From Gulosibacter macacae (lineage in GTDB: Bacteria > Actinomycetota > Actinomycetes > Actinomycetales > Microbacteriaceae), in the NCBI RefSeq assembly GCF_003865375.1, contig NZ_RQVS01000005.1, positions 1-64,000 of the forward strand: a DNA stretch of 64,000 nucleotides, given 5' to 3'. This document shows positions 29,716 through 38,432 of this stretch, piece by piece. The notes below the pieces were generated by a model. The model was not told where the DNA came from and did no database searches. It saw only the letters and a program-made list of their open reading frames with translations. Position 1 is the stretch's first letter. Each line of letters begins with the position of its first letter. Made by a program: the position numbers and the translations under genes.

Positions 29716-30185
29716 CCACGATTGACCCCGGGCGAGCTGAGGCAGTTGCCGCTGTCGAGTCGGCATTTCGCGGCCTCTATGCCGAGTTTCGAACGCTCTA
29801 TATGCGGGCTGCCGAAGTGGTGAGTCCGGGGATGCTGCCGGGCAGCTTCAAGACACTCCTCGCCATTGATCGGTGCGGTGCAATCTCGAACACTGAGCTC
29901 GCCGAGCGAATCGCGGCTGACAAGGGGCTCGTGAGTCGCCAGGTGAGCGAACTCGAACGCTTGGGGCTGGTCGAGCGCACTGCCGATCCGGCCGACGGTC
30001 GCGTGCGAGTCATCTCGACCACTGAGCTCGGTCGCGAACGACTCGCGGCGGCACGCAAGCCGCATGAGGATGCGATTAGCAACGCGCTCTCACACTGGCC
30101 GGTGGCGGATATCGAGAGCTTCGCCGCACTCATGCACGCCCTCGTGCGTAGCGTCGCCGAGCATCCCGAATCACCGGATGCTTGA
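29712..30185 (+). CDS. MarR family transcriptional regulator
   Basis: A 157-residue winged-helix repressor. The HTH region reads LLAIDRCGAISNTELAERIA, and DKGLVSRQVSELERLGLVER is followed by the wing DPADGRVRVISTT. It is translationally coupled to the MFS transporter and probably represses the operon through the two TTGA-N6-TCAA boxes at 27911-27941. The effector is likely an exported drug or phenolic compound. Confidence 0.9.
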   Translation: MTTIDPGRAEAVAAVESAFRGLYAEFRTLYMRAAEVVSPGMLPGSFKTLLAIDRCGAISNTELAERIAADKGLVSRQVSELERLGLVERTADPADGRVRVISTTELGRERLAAARKPHEDAISNALSHWPVADIESFAALMHALVRSVAEHPESPDA

Positions 30186-30252
30186 GCCGATTTGCGCTGT
30201 CGCTGACGACGGAGTAATGTAATCGTTCGTGCCCAGGCACAATCCACACCTC

Positions 30253-30338
30253 GCGCGGGTGGCGGAATTGGCAGACGCGCTAGCTTGAGGTGCTAGTGAC
30301 CGTATTAGGTCGTGGGGGTTCAAGTCCCCCCTCGCGCA
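30253..30338 (+). tRNA. tRNA-Leu(GAG)
   Basis: An 86-nt class II tRNA. Acceptor GCGCGGG pairs with CTCGCGC, discriminator A at 30338. The anticodon stem CTAGC/GCTAG holds loop TTGAGGT, giving anticodon GAG. A long variable arm and the T-loop GTTCAAG follow. CCA is not encoded. Its 3' end (from 30318) is the attachment core of the mobile element that follows, which restores an intact tRNA. Confidence 0.95.
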
Positions 30339-30339
30339 C
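30318..30339 (+). repeat. attL core, 22-bp direct repeat
   Basis: The T-arm and acceptor 3' strand of tRNA-Leu, identical over 22 bp to 40736-40757. The flanking bases differ on both sides, so the repeat is exactly 22 bp. Confidence 0.9.
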
Positions 30340-30346
30340 GAATGGG

Positions 30347-30396
30347 AAATGGTCTCTGATCAGGAGTTTTGAACTCCAGATCGGGGGCCATTTTCG
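30347..30396 (+). terminator. Replacement tRNA terminator carried by the element
   Basis: AAATGG/CCATTT flank a stem GATC-A-GGAGTT / AACTCC-A-GATC with loop TTG, followed by TTTTCG. It lies 8 nt after the restored tRNA-Leu and substitutes for the displaced native terminator. Confidence 0.7.
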
Positions 30397-30400
30397 TTGG

Positions 30401-30420
30401 AAGTGCTAGAAAAAGTGCTA
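30401..30420. repeat. Left arm-type integrase site candidate
   Basis: Two direct copies of AAGTGCTA (30401-30408 and 30413-30420) with 12-bp period, both continuing towards AAGC. The same pair with the same period and orientation lies near the right end at 40598-40617. Confidence 0.65.
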
Positions 30421-30506
30421 AGCCTCTGAATGATGTGCCCCGTGCGGGCCTTGCAACCTCCGGGGATGACTGTCGGCTGCCCGGCGCGGCCTGATAAGAT
30501 AGGGGC

Positions 30507-30968
30507 ATGACCGAGGCAGCAACCCGAGCGATCGAGATGGCCGATGCAGGTGAAGTGTTGACTCTGCAACGGGCCGCTTACGCGACCGAGGCGCAGTTGT
30601 ACGGCGACCCGTTTCTGCCTCCACTTGTCCAGTCGCTTGAAGAGCTTCGAGACGAACTCACGAGCAGTGATGGACTGGTCGGGGTTGCGAGCGGTCGGAT
30701 TGTGGCGTCTGTGCGGTGGGTGGTCGACAGCGATGTCGTGCGTATCGGCCGGTTGATCGTCGCGCCCGACCAGCAACGTCAGGGGTGGGGCACCCGGCTG
30801 CTGAACCTTGCTGAGCGTGAGGCCGGTGCGAGGACTGCGGAACTGTTCACCGGGCATCTGAGCGAGGGGAACATCCGTCTCTACCAGCGTGAGGGGTATG
30901 TCGAGTCTCGCCGCGAGAGGATCAACGACGATCTTGAGTTCGTCTATCTAACGAAACCGCTCCGGTAG
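30507..30968 (+). CDS. GNAT family N-acetyltransferase
   Basis: A 153-residue acetyl-CoA-dependent acyltransferase. The acetyl-CoA motif VAPDQQRQGWGTRLLN (Q/RxxGxG/A type) follows the beta strand RIGRLIV, and the C-terminus (NIRLYQREGYVESR) is typical of the fold. The substrate is unknown. It is the first cargo gene inside the element. TAAGAT ends 6 nt before the ATG, so the mRNA may be leaderless. With the MccF-like gene it could form a nucleotide-peptide antibiotic resistance set, but that is speculation. Confidence 0.85.
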   Translation: MTEAATRAIEMADAGEVLTLQRAAYATEAQLYGDPFLPPLVQSLEELRDELTSSDGLVGVASGRIVASVRWVVDSDVVRIGRLIVAPDQQRQGWGTRLLNLAEREAGARTAELFTGHLSEGNIRLYQREGYVESRRERINDDLEFVYLTKPLR

Positions 30969-30976
30969 CTCTGGGG

Positions 30977-32260
30977 TCACGTTCCTCGGAGATGGTTGGC
31001 GAAGCGGTCGACGGCCGACCTCTGCATGGTCGGGGTGACGTGGGAGTAAATGTTCATCGTCGTGGTGATCGTTGAGTGGCCCAAGCGCTCTTGCACGACC
31101 TTGGGGTGCTCGCCGAGTTCGAGCAGCAGGGTCGCGTGGGTGTGACGGAGCCCTTTGATGGTGACGCGGTTCATGGTGTCGTACTTCTTGGTGAGCCAGT
31201 TCATGCGGCGATCCCAGCGGCTGGTCATCGCGTCGGGTGAGCGGAGCTTGCCGTCGTCGTCGCCGAATACGTAGGCGTCGGCCTTGGCGAGGGTGAACGA
31301 GAGTTCCGCGCGTGCGACCTTGTAGGACGCGAGCACTTTCAGGGTGTCTTCGTCCACGTCGATCACGCGCGCGTTGCCGGTCTTCGTGGTCTTGGTCTTT
31401 GTCCAGTCGTCGGTATCGACCGCGCGGCGGATGCTGACCCGCATCGTCTTGATGTTGAGGTCGCTCCATTTCAGGGCGAGGGCTTCGCTTCTGCGCATGC
31501 CCGTGTAGGCGATGAGGCGCCATAGCGGGTACAGCTCGTCTTCACGCTCGTCGCGGTTCCAGGTGAGGAACGTCTGCAACTGCTCGGCCGTCCACGTAAC
31601 GATCTCGGGTTTCTGTGCCCGCACCTCGCTCGTGGTCGGGGCCTTGACGGTGCGCTTCTTCTTCGCCGGGTTCACGGTCAGGTGTCCGTCGTCGATCGCG
31701 GCATCGAGGATCGCACCGAGCACGACATGCACCTTGTGAACCGAGTTCGCGGACAGCGGCTTGCCTTTGCCGTACTCGTCCTTGCGGCCGTGGTCTTCGA
31801 GGTCGCGGTAGTGACGGGCGATCCTCGTGGCGGTGAGCTTGTCGAGCCGGAGAGTGCCGAGCTGGGGCTTGATGTGGTTGCGGATGATCTTCTTGTATCC
31901 CTTGATCGTGGACGCTGCGAGCTTCAACCCCGCCGCCCACTCATCGGCGTATACACCCACGGTTGGCACCTTGTTCCCGAATTTCTCGTTCTGCTTGCGC
32001 TGCTTCAACGCCTCCTGCAAGGCATCGTTCGCCTCGTCGGTGCTGGTGAACCCGGAACGGGTGAGACGGCGCGATCCCATCTCGGGGTACTCGGGGTCTT
32101 TCAGGACGTAGATCTGGAACCGCCACCTTTTGCCCTGGTCGGTCTCGTAGCCCTGGATCGAGCCGGGCTGCCGGGAACGGGAACGACGTGCTGGTTTCAC
32201 CTCCTCGCCTGTGGTGTTTGCGCCGGGTTCGTGCCCGGCGGTCGTGGTCTTTCGTGCCAT
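30977..32260 (-). CDS. int: Tyrosine site-specific recombinase (integrase)
   Basis: A 427-residue phage-type integrase. The N-terminus is basic and includes an arm-binding region (QGYETDQGKRWRFQIYVLKD). A SAM-like core-binding domain (VYADEWAAGLKLAASTIKGY) precedes the catalytic domain with Arg in YTGMRRSEALALKW, HxxR in LRHTHATLLLELGEHPKVVQ preceded by IKG, and the nucleophilic Tyr in TTTMNIYSHV. ATG 32260 is chosen for AAAGGA 7 nt upstream. It sits next to the right-facing GNAT and 638 bp from attL, and presumably recombines the tRNA-Leu cores. Confidence 0.94.
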   Translation of the reverse strand: MARKTTTAGHEPGANTTGEEVKPARRSRSRQPGSIQGYETDQGKRWRFQIYVLKDPEYPEMGSRRLTRSGFTSTDEANDALQEALKQRKQNEKFGNKVPTVGVYADEWAAGLKLAASTIKGYKKIIRNHIKPQLGTLRLDKLTATRIARHYRDLEDHGRKDEYGKGKPLSANSVHKVHVVLGAILDAAIDDGHLTVNPAKKKRTVKAPTTSEVRAQKPEIVTWTAEQLQTFLTWNRDEREDELYPLWRLIAYTGMRRSEALALKWSDLNIKTMRVSIRRAVDTDDWTKTKTTKTGNARVIDVDEDTLKVLASYKVARAELSFTLAKADAYVFGDDDGKLRSPDAMTSRWDRRMNWLTKKYDTMNRVTIKGLRHTHATLLLELGEHPKVVQERLGHSTITTTMNIYSHVTPTMQRSAVDRFANHLRGT

Positions 32261-32312
32261 CACTGCATCCTTTCTATTGGGTCGCCGGTTGCGCCAAGGT
32301 GCGCCGGGGCGG

Positions 32313-32906
32313 CTATTCGGTGCTGTCGGGGGCGAGGCGGTCGAGGAAGTCGGGGCCGCTGAATACGCGCCCGGTCGGGTCGATCTGCTCACCTCGCACC
32401 CTGATGAACCGTGCGCGTTCCCGCTGCTCCGCGAGGCGCTGCCTATAGGTCTCGGTGCTCGGGAGTTGGTCGCTGCCGGGGATGTTGAGGGAGGACTCGT
32501 AATACTGGATGCGGTTCTGGCAGGCGAACCATTCCTGCTGCCAGTAGTGCAGCAGCCCTTCCGGGGTGAGTTTGAGCGAACCCTGCATCCACTTCTCGAT
32601 CTCTTCCGGCAGATATTCCCCAGGTACTCCCGTCACGCCGCTTTCTGCGTCGGGTGGGGTGAGGAGCGCCGCCGGGGTGGTGCGCAGCAGGTAGGCGATC
32701 ACGGTGAGGTCGTCCACGTCGACGCGGCGATCCCCGGCTTCGAGCTTGCTGATTCCTGACGGGGAGAGTTTCCGCCCCGCGTCGGTCAGTAGCTTCGACA
32801 TGGTGCGCAGGTCCATGCCGATCGCTTGGCGGGCCGCGCGGATGTTCCCGGCGACGTACTGGTTCGTGTGTCCTGGCGGGTTGCCTCGCACCCTCTCTGT
32901 TTCCAT
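32313..32906 (-). CDS. XRE-type regulator of the element
   Basis: A 197-residue protein. The N-terminal cro/cI-like HTH (about residues 20-80) includes IRAARQAIGMDLRTMSKLLT and LSPSGISKLEAGDRRVDVDD. The C-terminal half is unassigned. It lies 52 bp upstream of int on the same strand and probably controls the element. The promoter is visible: TTGCTG, 17-bp spacer, TATGTT, then 6 nt to the ATG, that is leaderless. The divergent excisionase-like promoter abuts it. Confidence 0.85.
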   Translation of the reverse strand: METERVRGNPPGHTNQYVAGNIRAARQAIGMDLRTMSKLLTDAGRKLSPSGISKLEAGDRRVDVDDLTVIAYLLRTTPAALLTPPDAESGVTGVPGEYLPEEIEKWMQGSLKLTPEGLLHYWQQEWFACQNRIQYYESSLNIPGSDQLPSTETYRQRLAEQRERARFIRVRGEQIDPTGRVFSGPDFLDRLAPDSTE

Positions 32907-32912
32907 GCTAAG

Positions 32913-32963
32913 AACATACACGGTTGTACTTGACACAGCAAGGTTTGGCTTCTACCGTGGTAG
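32913..32963. promoter_or_regulatory. Back-to-back promoters and palindromic operator of the element
   Basis: Leftward promoter: TTGCTG (32941-32936), 17 bp, TATGTT (32918-32913). Rightward promoter: TTGACA (32930-32935), 17 bp, TACCGT (32953-32958). The rightward -10 lies within the 12-bp palindrome CTACCGTGGTAG at 32952-32963. The identical 12-mer occurs before the relaxase gene. Confidence 0.7.
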
Positions 32964-33004
32964 GCACCCCTCAATCTCCCTGTATCGGATCGGACGGTGA
33001 CCTC

Positions 33005-33229
33005 ATGCGGCAGAGCACCCTGGACATGGACGACCTCCGCAAGCGGCGCAGCCTGGTCATCACCCGCAAAGAAGCCGCCGAAGCGCTCGGGGTCGATCCC
33101 CGCACGATCACCACGAGCATCAACGAGGGCACGATCCCGCATGTGAAGCTCGGGCGTCGCATCGTGATACCGCGCGAGAAGTTCCTCGCCCTCTTCGCCG
33201 ACACTGCACCCGAGCACGACGGGTCGTAG
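33005..33229 (+). CDS. Excisionase-like HTH protein
   Basis: A 74-residue DNA-binding protein with a MerR/excisionase-type winged helix: VITRKEAAEALGVDPRTITT then INEGTIPHVKLGRRIVIPRE. This is the usual 'helix-turn-helix / excisionase family' profile and size. Divergence from the XRE-int pair suggests it directs excision or regulates the element. The ATG at 33005 is chosen because the conserved domain starts soon after; the longer frame would run back through the promoter. Confidence 0.82.
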   Translation: MRQSTLDMDDLRKRRSLVITRKEAAEALGVDPRTITTSINEGTIPHVKLGRRIVIPREKFLALFADTAPEHDGS

Positions 33230-33281
33230 GCGGCGCGCTGTGGCGGTGCCGATTCGGCACCCCCGCGTAGAATCGTGCAGC

Positions 33282-34328
33282 ATGGGAAGTCTCCTGCAAC
33301 CGTCGAAAGCGCGGCCCGGCGATAAGGTCGCTGTCCTTTCGCCCTCGTTCGCGGCCCCTGCGGTTGCCCCTGAGGTGCACGAGCAGGCGCTCCGACGCTT
33401 TGCTGAACTGACCGGGCTGGTGCCGGTTGAGTTCCTGACTACGCGCAAGCTCGGGGCATCACCCGAGGAGCGCGCCGCTGACTTTAACGCGGCGCTTGCC
33501 GACACTGAGATACGGGCGATCATCGCCACGATTGGCGGCAACGACCAGATCAGAGTCGTGCCATTTCTCGACGCGGAACTGTTGCGCGCAGACCCCAAGC
33601 TGTTCCTCGGCTACAGCGACAATACGAACATCCTGAACTGGATGTGGGCGAACGGTGTTACTGGGTTCTACGGTGGCTCCACTCAGGTGCACCTCGGGCC
33701 CGGCCCGCACCTCGATCCGGCTCATCTAACCTCGCTCACCGCCGCGCTGCTGGAGGGAGGCGAACTGGCGGTCACCGAGCCGGGCGAGTCCGAGGATTTC
33801 GGCCTCGACTGGGCCGACCCGCGAGCACTCGCCGAGTTCGGAGAGCGCGAAGCGACAGAACCGTGGACATGGGCAGGGCCGCCCGTCTCGGTGACCGGAC
33901 GCACCTGGGGCGGGTGCCTCGACGTGCTCGAATGGATCACCTTGGCCGACCGGATGCCAAGGAACGACGACCTCGCCGGGGCGATCCTGCTGCTGGAAAC
34001 CAGCGAGGAACTGCCCTCAGCGGATACCGTGCGCGGCTGGGTGCGTGCGCTGGGTGAGCGTGGCACGCTTTCCGCCATTGCTGGGGTCGTTATCGCTAGG
34101 CCACCGGCTAGCAGCCTCGGCGCACCCCGCCCCGATGCTGACGTGCGGGCTGCGTGGCGTGCGGCACAGCGCGACGCCATGATCGAGGAAATCAGCGCCT
34201 ACAATCCGCAGGCCGTAGTCTGCGTCGGCCCGCCATTCGGCCATACCCGCCCCCAGTGGATACTGCCCTACGGCGGCGAAGTCACGCTTGACGGGCTCCA
34301 CCAGCGGATCACCGCCTCATATCAGTGA
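33282..34328 (+). CDS. S66 family peptidase, MccF-like
   Basis: A 348-residue LD-carboxypeptidase/MccF fold protein. The nucleophilic Ser lies in FLGYSDNTNI, Glu in ILLLETSEE and His in PPFGHTRPQW. MccF members hydrolyse the acyl-phosphoramidate or carboxamide link of microcin C-like aminoacyl nucleotides, whereas LD-carboxypeptidases trim murein tetrapeptides. Full length and the N-terminal PGDKVAVLSPSFA fit either; the GYSDNT form favours MccF. TAGAAT ends 8 nt before the ATG. It is cargo of the mobile element. Confidence 0.82.
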   Translation: MGSLLQPSKARPGDKVAVLSPSFAAPAVAPEVHEQALRRFAELTGLVPVEFLTTRKLGASPEERAADFNAALADTEIRAIIATIGGNDQIRVVPFLDAELLRADPKLFLGYSDNTNILNWMWANGVTGFYGGSTQVHLGPGPHLDPAHLTSLTAALLEGGELAVTEPGESEDFGLDWADPRALAEFGEREATEPWTWAGPPVSVTGRTWGGCLDVLEWITLADRMPRNDDLAGAILLLETSEELPSADTVRGWVRALGERGTLSAIAGVVIARPPASSLGAPRPDADVRAAWRAAQRDAMIEEISAYNPQAVVCVGPPFGHTRPQWILPYGGEVTLDGLHQRITASYQ

Positions 34329-34349
34329 CGACGCCTCTACTACGGACAG

Positions 34350-34667
34350 TCAGCGGTCGAGCCGGTGCTGCCAGTACCTCGGCTTGCGACGGTTGTGCGC
34401 ATAGGCGAGGATCACGAAGCTCGTATCGGTGAGGTAGTAGAGCACCCGGTACGGGAACACCGCAACTGCCATGCTGCGCACGGTCGGCGTGTCCACCCAG
34501 CCGGGGAACGCAGGCGCGGAGCGCGGCCAGCCGGAGATACGGGCTATCGCCTCGTCAATGGCGTCGTAGAAGTCCTCGCCCAGACCCGACTCTCGGTCGT
34601 CGTACCAAAATGCGGCTTCGCGGAGTTCATCGCGTGCTTCGGGATGCTCGCGCTTTTCCAGCCTCAC
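34350..34667 (-). CDS. ParE/RelE-superfamily toxin
   Basis: A 105-residue protein of the type II toxin ParE/RelE fold: HPEARDELREAAFWYDDRE, a central GWPRSAPAFPGW and C-terminal FPYRVLYYLTDTSFVILAYAHNRRKPRYW. ParE poisons gyrase while RelE cleaves mRNA; the sequence does not settle which. The GTG start overlaps the antitoxin stop by 4 bp. The pair probably stabilises the element after excision. Confidence 0.85.
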   Translation of the reverse strand: MRLEKREHPEARDELREAAFWYDDRESGLGEDFYDAIDEAIARISGWPRSAPAFPGWVDTPTVRSMAVAVFPYRVLYYLTDTSFVILAYAHNRRKPRYWQHRLDR

Positions 34668-34924
34668 GCGCGACGGGCTGCCAACTCTGCCCGCAACTGG
34701 GCGTGCGACTCGTCCACATCCAGCAACTCGACCTTGCCGCTCTCGATGTCGTCAATGCGACGGCGAAGCTCAACCCGCCAGGCCGCATCGACCTCGGCCT
34801 GATCCGCATTTGCGTCCTCGGCGTCGAGGCTTCGCAGGCCGCGATGGATCACGGCAGCACGATCATGCTCGTCAAGAGCGAGGAGCGCCTGCTCGACTTC
34901 CGCGACATTCATGGACATACCCAT
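34664..34924 (-). CDS. Antitoxin, addiction-module component family
   Basis: An 86-residue, helical, charged protein beginning MGMSMNVAEVEQALLALDEH, of the 'putative addiction module component' (unstable antitoxin) family that accompanies ParE/RelE toxins. The C-terminus (IDDIESGKVELLDVDE) is the expected toxin-binding part. Three in-frame ATGs (34924, 34918, 34912) are possible starts. It lies upstream of and overlaps the toxin. Confidence 0.82.
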   Translation of the reverse strand: MGMSMNVAEVEQALLALDEHDRAAVIHRGLRSLDAEDANADQAEVDAAWRVELRRRIDDIESGKVELLDVDESHAQLRAELAARRA

Positions 34925-34971
34925 AGTGTACGCCGCCCTACCGACACCAACCGAGGAACCTGCGCTCACTT

Positions 34972-37900
34972 TCAGAGTCCGCGCGCGGGGCCGTCCTGTC
35001 GGGGCGTACTCCGGTGCTCGTGCCTGTAGTCGTAGCGGCTGGCGCGTTCCTGCTCCGCACGTCGCGCTGCTTCGACAGCGCGGGTCTGCTCGATCCGTGC
35101 GACAGCCTCGGCGGGCGTAAGCGAGCGCAGCAGCTCGGCCTCTGCCCGCGCGCGTGTCGCGGCCTGGGCCGCGCTTGCGGCGCGTTGTGCGGGGTTGGTG
35201 CTGAGGTAGGCCGTGCGGTTGCGGAACACTTGCTCTGCGCCGAAGACGCGACCGAACGCCGCCAAGCGCGCCGTCTGCACCCGCTCGGGCCTGCTCAGGA
35301 CTCCGTCGCGCGCTGCCCGGTGCGTTTGCTCCGCCTCGACCACTCGCGGGTCGGCGTCGATCATCGGGCGGGTGACTCGCTCCACCCAAGCGTCGGCGCG
35401 TTCGTTCCACCTCGGTGGCTCGCCCCACTCGCTCGCCAACTCCTGCCGTGCAGCGCGGGCCTGTGCTCGGGCGTCCTCGTGCTCGTCGCGGGCGCGACGC
35501 CTCCCGAACCACGACGATGCCCGCACCTGCTCGCTGGCTTCCTGTTCAGCGGTTGCGGCCTGCTGCCAGTCGGTGAGTGCTGCTTTCGCTGCGGAGACGA
35601 TAGGCGCGGTGACCTCGACACGCACCTGCTCGGCACGCTGCCGTGCGGTCTGCTCGGTCGTTCGCGCCCTCTCTCGTACTTCGGCCTCACGGTCGCTGAG
35701 GCTAGCGAGGGCAGCGCTGACCTGTTGCCAGCGTTCGGCCTGCGCCTCAGCCGTTGCCGCACGCTGCATGAGCGCCGTTATCTCATCGTTCACGAACCGC
35801 GCGGGGCCGTTCTCAGTCAGCCCGGCCACTTCTTCGGCCGCGCACTGGGTCGCCTCGGCAAGTCCACGGTCGGCGCGGTCGCGCTCCATCGCCTCGATGA
35901 ACTGCACCCTGGCGTCAGCCAGGTTCTCGGCGACAATGTGCAGCACGTTCGACTCTCGCCCGCGGGTCATGCCGACGTACACGCCTGCGGCGCTGGTGGA
36001 GTCGGTGAGGATCGTGTGCGACCCTGCGACGGTCGCGCCCTGCATCCCGTAGGCGGTCGCCGCATATGACAGGTGCGCGTGCTCGGCCACATACTCAGCC
36101 GGGAGCCGCAGGGTGCGCTGCCGCTTCCGCCCGTTCCCGGCCTCGCGCACGGAGAGTGCGCCGTCGTCCTCGACGTGCTGCACGACCCATTGCTGCCGAT
36201 TCGCCACCCCAATGCTGGTGTTGTTCTTCCGCGTCTGAATCACATCCCCGGCCCCGATGGGCAGGCCGTCGCTACCGTACACGGTCGTCGTGTCGTCGAC
36301 GACACCGTGGGAGACTCGTTCCTCGCGGATGCGGGCGTTGACGGTGCGGGCCTCGTCGTTCGTGCTGACGGTGATCGCGTCGTTGTCCTGCCGCTCCTGC
36401 GCGATGTGCTCGCGCGCCTCGTCGCCGCTGTCGTGCAGGCGAACAAGACCGAGCCCGGCAAGCTGCTCGAACACCTCGCCGGGCTGGTTACCGTCGCGCA
36501 TCCGTACTGTGACCTCGGCGTAGGCGGGGTCAGCGAAGCGGTGCACCTCGGCCATATCGAACGTGCGCCCCCGAATGTGCGCGGCCATATCGAGCACCCC
36601 GCCACGACCGACCGCGGCGAGCTGCGCGCGATCCCCGACCAGCGCGACCGTCGCGCCCGCCTCGGCGGTGACGGTCAGGAGGGCGAGGGCGGTGTCCTGG
36701 TCGAGCATCCCGGCCTCGTCCACGATCACCCGCTCACCCCGCACGAGCCGCGCGTCCTCGGTCGGGCCGCGGTAGGTGCGGCCCGTTTCGGGGTCGGTGT
36801 CGCCGGGTGCGAGGCGCGTCCATACGCCGTCACTGTTCCAGCGCCACCCGTGCGCGTGCACGAGCGCCGCTACACTGCTCGCGGGCACGCCGAGTTCCTG
36901 CTGCGCGACCTGCGCGGCGCGCAACGTCGGCGCAACCACCCGTGCGGCACGTCCGTGCTGCGCCGCGACTTCGATTGCGACACCGAGCATCGTGGTCTTG
37001 CCCGCGCCCGCTGCACCCTCCACGACCACGAGCGGATCAGTCGATGCAACGGCAGCGGCGGCGCGCTCCTGCCCGGCATCCAGGCCCCGCGCCCTTGCTG
37101 CGTCGTGCACGTCGGGGTGCTTCGGTTCCCGCTTCGGCACTCGAGCGGTCAGGAGGTCGCGCAGTTCCGTCTCGGCCTGCACCACGCGCAGGCTCGTCAG
37201 GTGCGCCACATGCTCCGGAGCCGGTGCGCCGGGTGGGAGGATCGAGAAGCAATCCTCCATCGCCAACGCCGTAGTGATGCGCACGAACTCGCGTATCTCG
37301 GCGGGTGCAGCGTGCACGCCGTACTCGGTCATGATCCGGGTCGCGTGCTCCTGCACCGTGTGCCGCGTCCACGCCGAACTGCCTGCGGCGCACCGATCCA
37401 GCGCCCGGTTCGCGATGGTCTGCACGGAGAGGTCATCCAGCGATACTTGCGCACGACGCACGGGCTGGCGCAACGTCTCGGGGTCGTAGCCGGCCTCTCG
37501 CAACTCCGTCGCCCACGCCTGCTCTTCGCTGAGCGTGGTGGGCTTCTTCGCGGGCCGTTCATACGCCCACGCTTTCGCCGCGAGCCGGGCCGAGACGACC
37601 GGCCCCACAGTCTCGCCCGGATGTGCCGCCTCCCACTCCGCCTCGAAGCGTTCCAAGTGCCTGCGCACCTGCTCGCCGCGTTTGCTCATCACGCCGTTGA
37701 ACCGCTCGAGCTCGACCACCTCGCCCGAAACCGGATCAAGGGTCAAGCCGTGCCGATCCAGCACCTCCGCAAGCTCCGGGTGCGCGGCGATCACAGCGGT
37801 GCCGAGCGCGCGGATCGCGCCCTGCTGCCGGAACAACGCCGTCGTGTCCAGCGCCCGCCACTTCCCAGCCGCCCACACGCGGGTGCCGATCTGAAAGTGG

Positions 37901-38427
37901 ATATGCCGGTGCGGATCACCCGCACGCGACGTGCGATGTGACACTGCCACCGTCTGCAACTGCTGGACGGGCACCACCCCCTGCCTACCCCGCGGCCCGA
38001 CACGGGTCACGGAATGCAGGGCGAGCCACGCCTGAATCTCCGCCACCGCATCCTGCTGCGCCCGGTCGAGAACTTCGGACACCTCCGGGTGGAGCGCTGC
38101 GGCAATCGAGAGCGACTTCGGGGCGTTCACCACCATCTCCGCAAACCGCGGCGACCCCTGTTTCCCGACACCCGGTAAACGGGGCGTGCCCATCGGCTCG
38201 CCCGTGACCGGGTTCACCCAATCCACCCACGCCGCATACGCTTCCGGGCCGAGCCCGAGCGCGGCGGTCACGTTCCCGACATCGTCGAGCGCGGTGAACG
38301 CGGCCACAGACGCATCCGTGCCGAGGTAATAGTCATCGGCGCGGGAGCGGTCGGCCTCGACATAGCGGCGTGCGTCGGCTCCGGTTCCCCGGAACAGGAT
38401 CACGCCGCCGTGCATGAGACTCACCAC
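34972..38427 (-). CDS. MobF-family conjugative relaxase-helicase (TrwC/TraA type)
   Basis: A 1151-residue bifunctional relaxase. An N-terminal TrwC domain has catalytic tyrosines in DDYYLG (about 33-34) and the HUH-type metal motif HRHIHF (about 173-178). The helicase half has Walker A EGAAGAGKTTM near 475 and motif II VDEAGMLD, followed by a UvrD-like C-terminal block SYAATAYGMQGAT and a long coiled-coil tail. It would nick oriT and unwind the strand. It starts at GTG 38427, with ATG 38415 as alternative. No VirB/VirD4 genes are in the element. Confidence 0.92.
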   Translation of the reverse strand: MVSLMHGGVILFRGTGADARRYVEADRSRADDYYLGTDASVAAFTALDDVGNVTAALGLGPEAYAAWVDWVNPVTGEPMGTPRLPGVGKQGSPRFAEMVVNAPKSLSIAAALHPEVSEVLDRAQQDAVAEIQAWLALHSVTRVGPRGRQGVVPVQQLQTVAVSHRTSRAGDPHRHIHFQIGTRVWAAGKWRALDTTALFRQQGAIRALGTAVIAAHPELAEVLDRHGLTLDPVSGEVVELERFNGVMSKRGEQVRRHLERFEAEWEAAHPGETVGPVVSARLAAKAWAYERPAKKPTTLSEEQAWATELREAGYDPETLRQPVRRAQVSLDDLSVQTIANRALDRCAAGSSAWTRHTVQEHATRIMTEYGVHAAPAEIREFVRITTALAMEDCFSILPPGAPAPEHVAHLTSLRVVQAETELRDLLTARVPKREPKHPDVHDAARARGLDAGQERAAAAVASTDPLVVVEGAAGAGKTTMLGVAIEVAAQHGRAARVVAPTLRAAQVAQQELGVPASSVAALVHAHGWRWNSDGVWTRLAPGDTDPETGRTYRGPTEDARLVRGERVIVDEAGMLDQDTALALLTVTAEAGATVALVGDRAQLAAVGRGGVLDMAAHIRGRTFDMAEVHRFADPAYAEVTVRMRDGNQPGEVFEQLAGLGLVRLHDSGDEAREHIAQERQDNDAITVSTNDEARTVNARIREERVSHGVVDDTTTVYGSDGLPIGAGDVIQTRKNNTSIGVANRQQWVVQHVEDDGALSVREAGNGRKRQRTLRLPAEYVAEHAHLSYAATAYGMQGATVAGSHTILTDSTSAAGVYVGMTRGRESNVLHIVAENLADARVQFIEAMERDRADRGLAEATQCAAEEVAGLTENGPARFVNDEITALMQRAATAEAQAERWQQVSAALASLSDREAEVRERARTTEQTARQRAEQVRVEVTAPIVSAAKAALTDWQQAATAEQEASEQVRASSWFGRRRARDEHEDARAQARAARQELASEWGEPPRWNERADAWVERVTRPMIDADPRVVEAEQTHRAARDGVLSRPERVQTARLAAFGRVFGAEQVFRNRTAYLSTNPAQRAASAAQAATRARAEAELLRSLTPAEAVARIEQTRAVEAARRAEQERASRYDYRHEHRSTPRQDGPARGL

Positions 38428-38432
38428 CTAAT

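Noticed and set aside
32261-32392. Longer start for the integrase
   Set aside because: The extra 44 residues are low-complexity and overlap the XRE gene; ATG 32260 has a good ribosome site.
36073-37941. 622-codon rightward open frame opposite the relaxase gene
   Set aside because: It is antisense to a gene with clear relaxase and helicase motifs and has His/Arg-rich composition with no domain or ribosome site; long antisense frames are common at this GC content.
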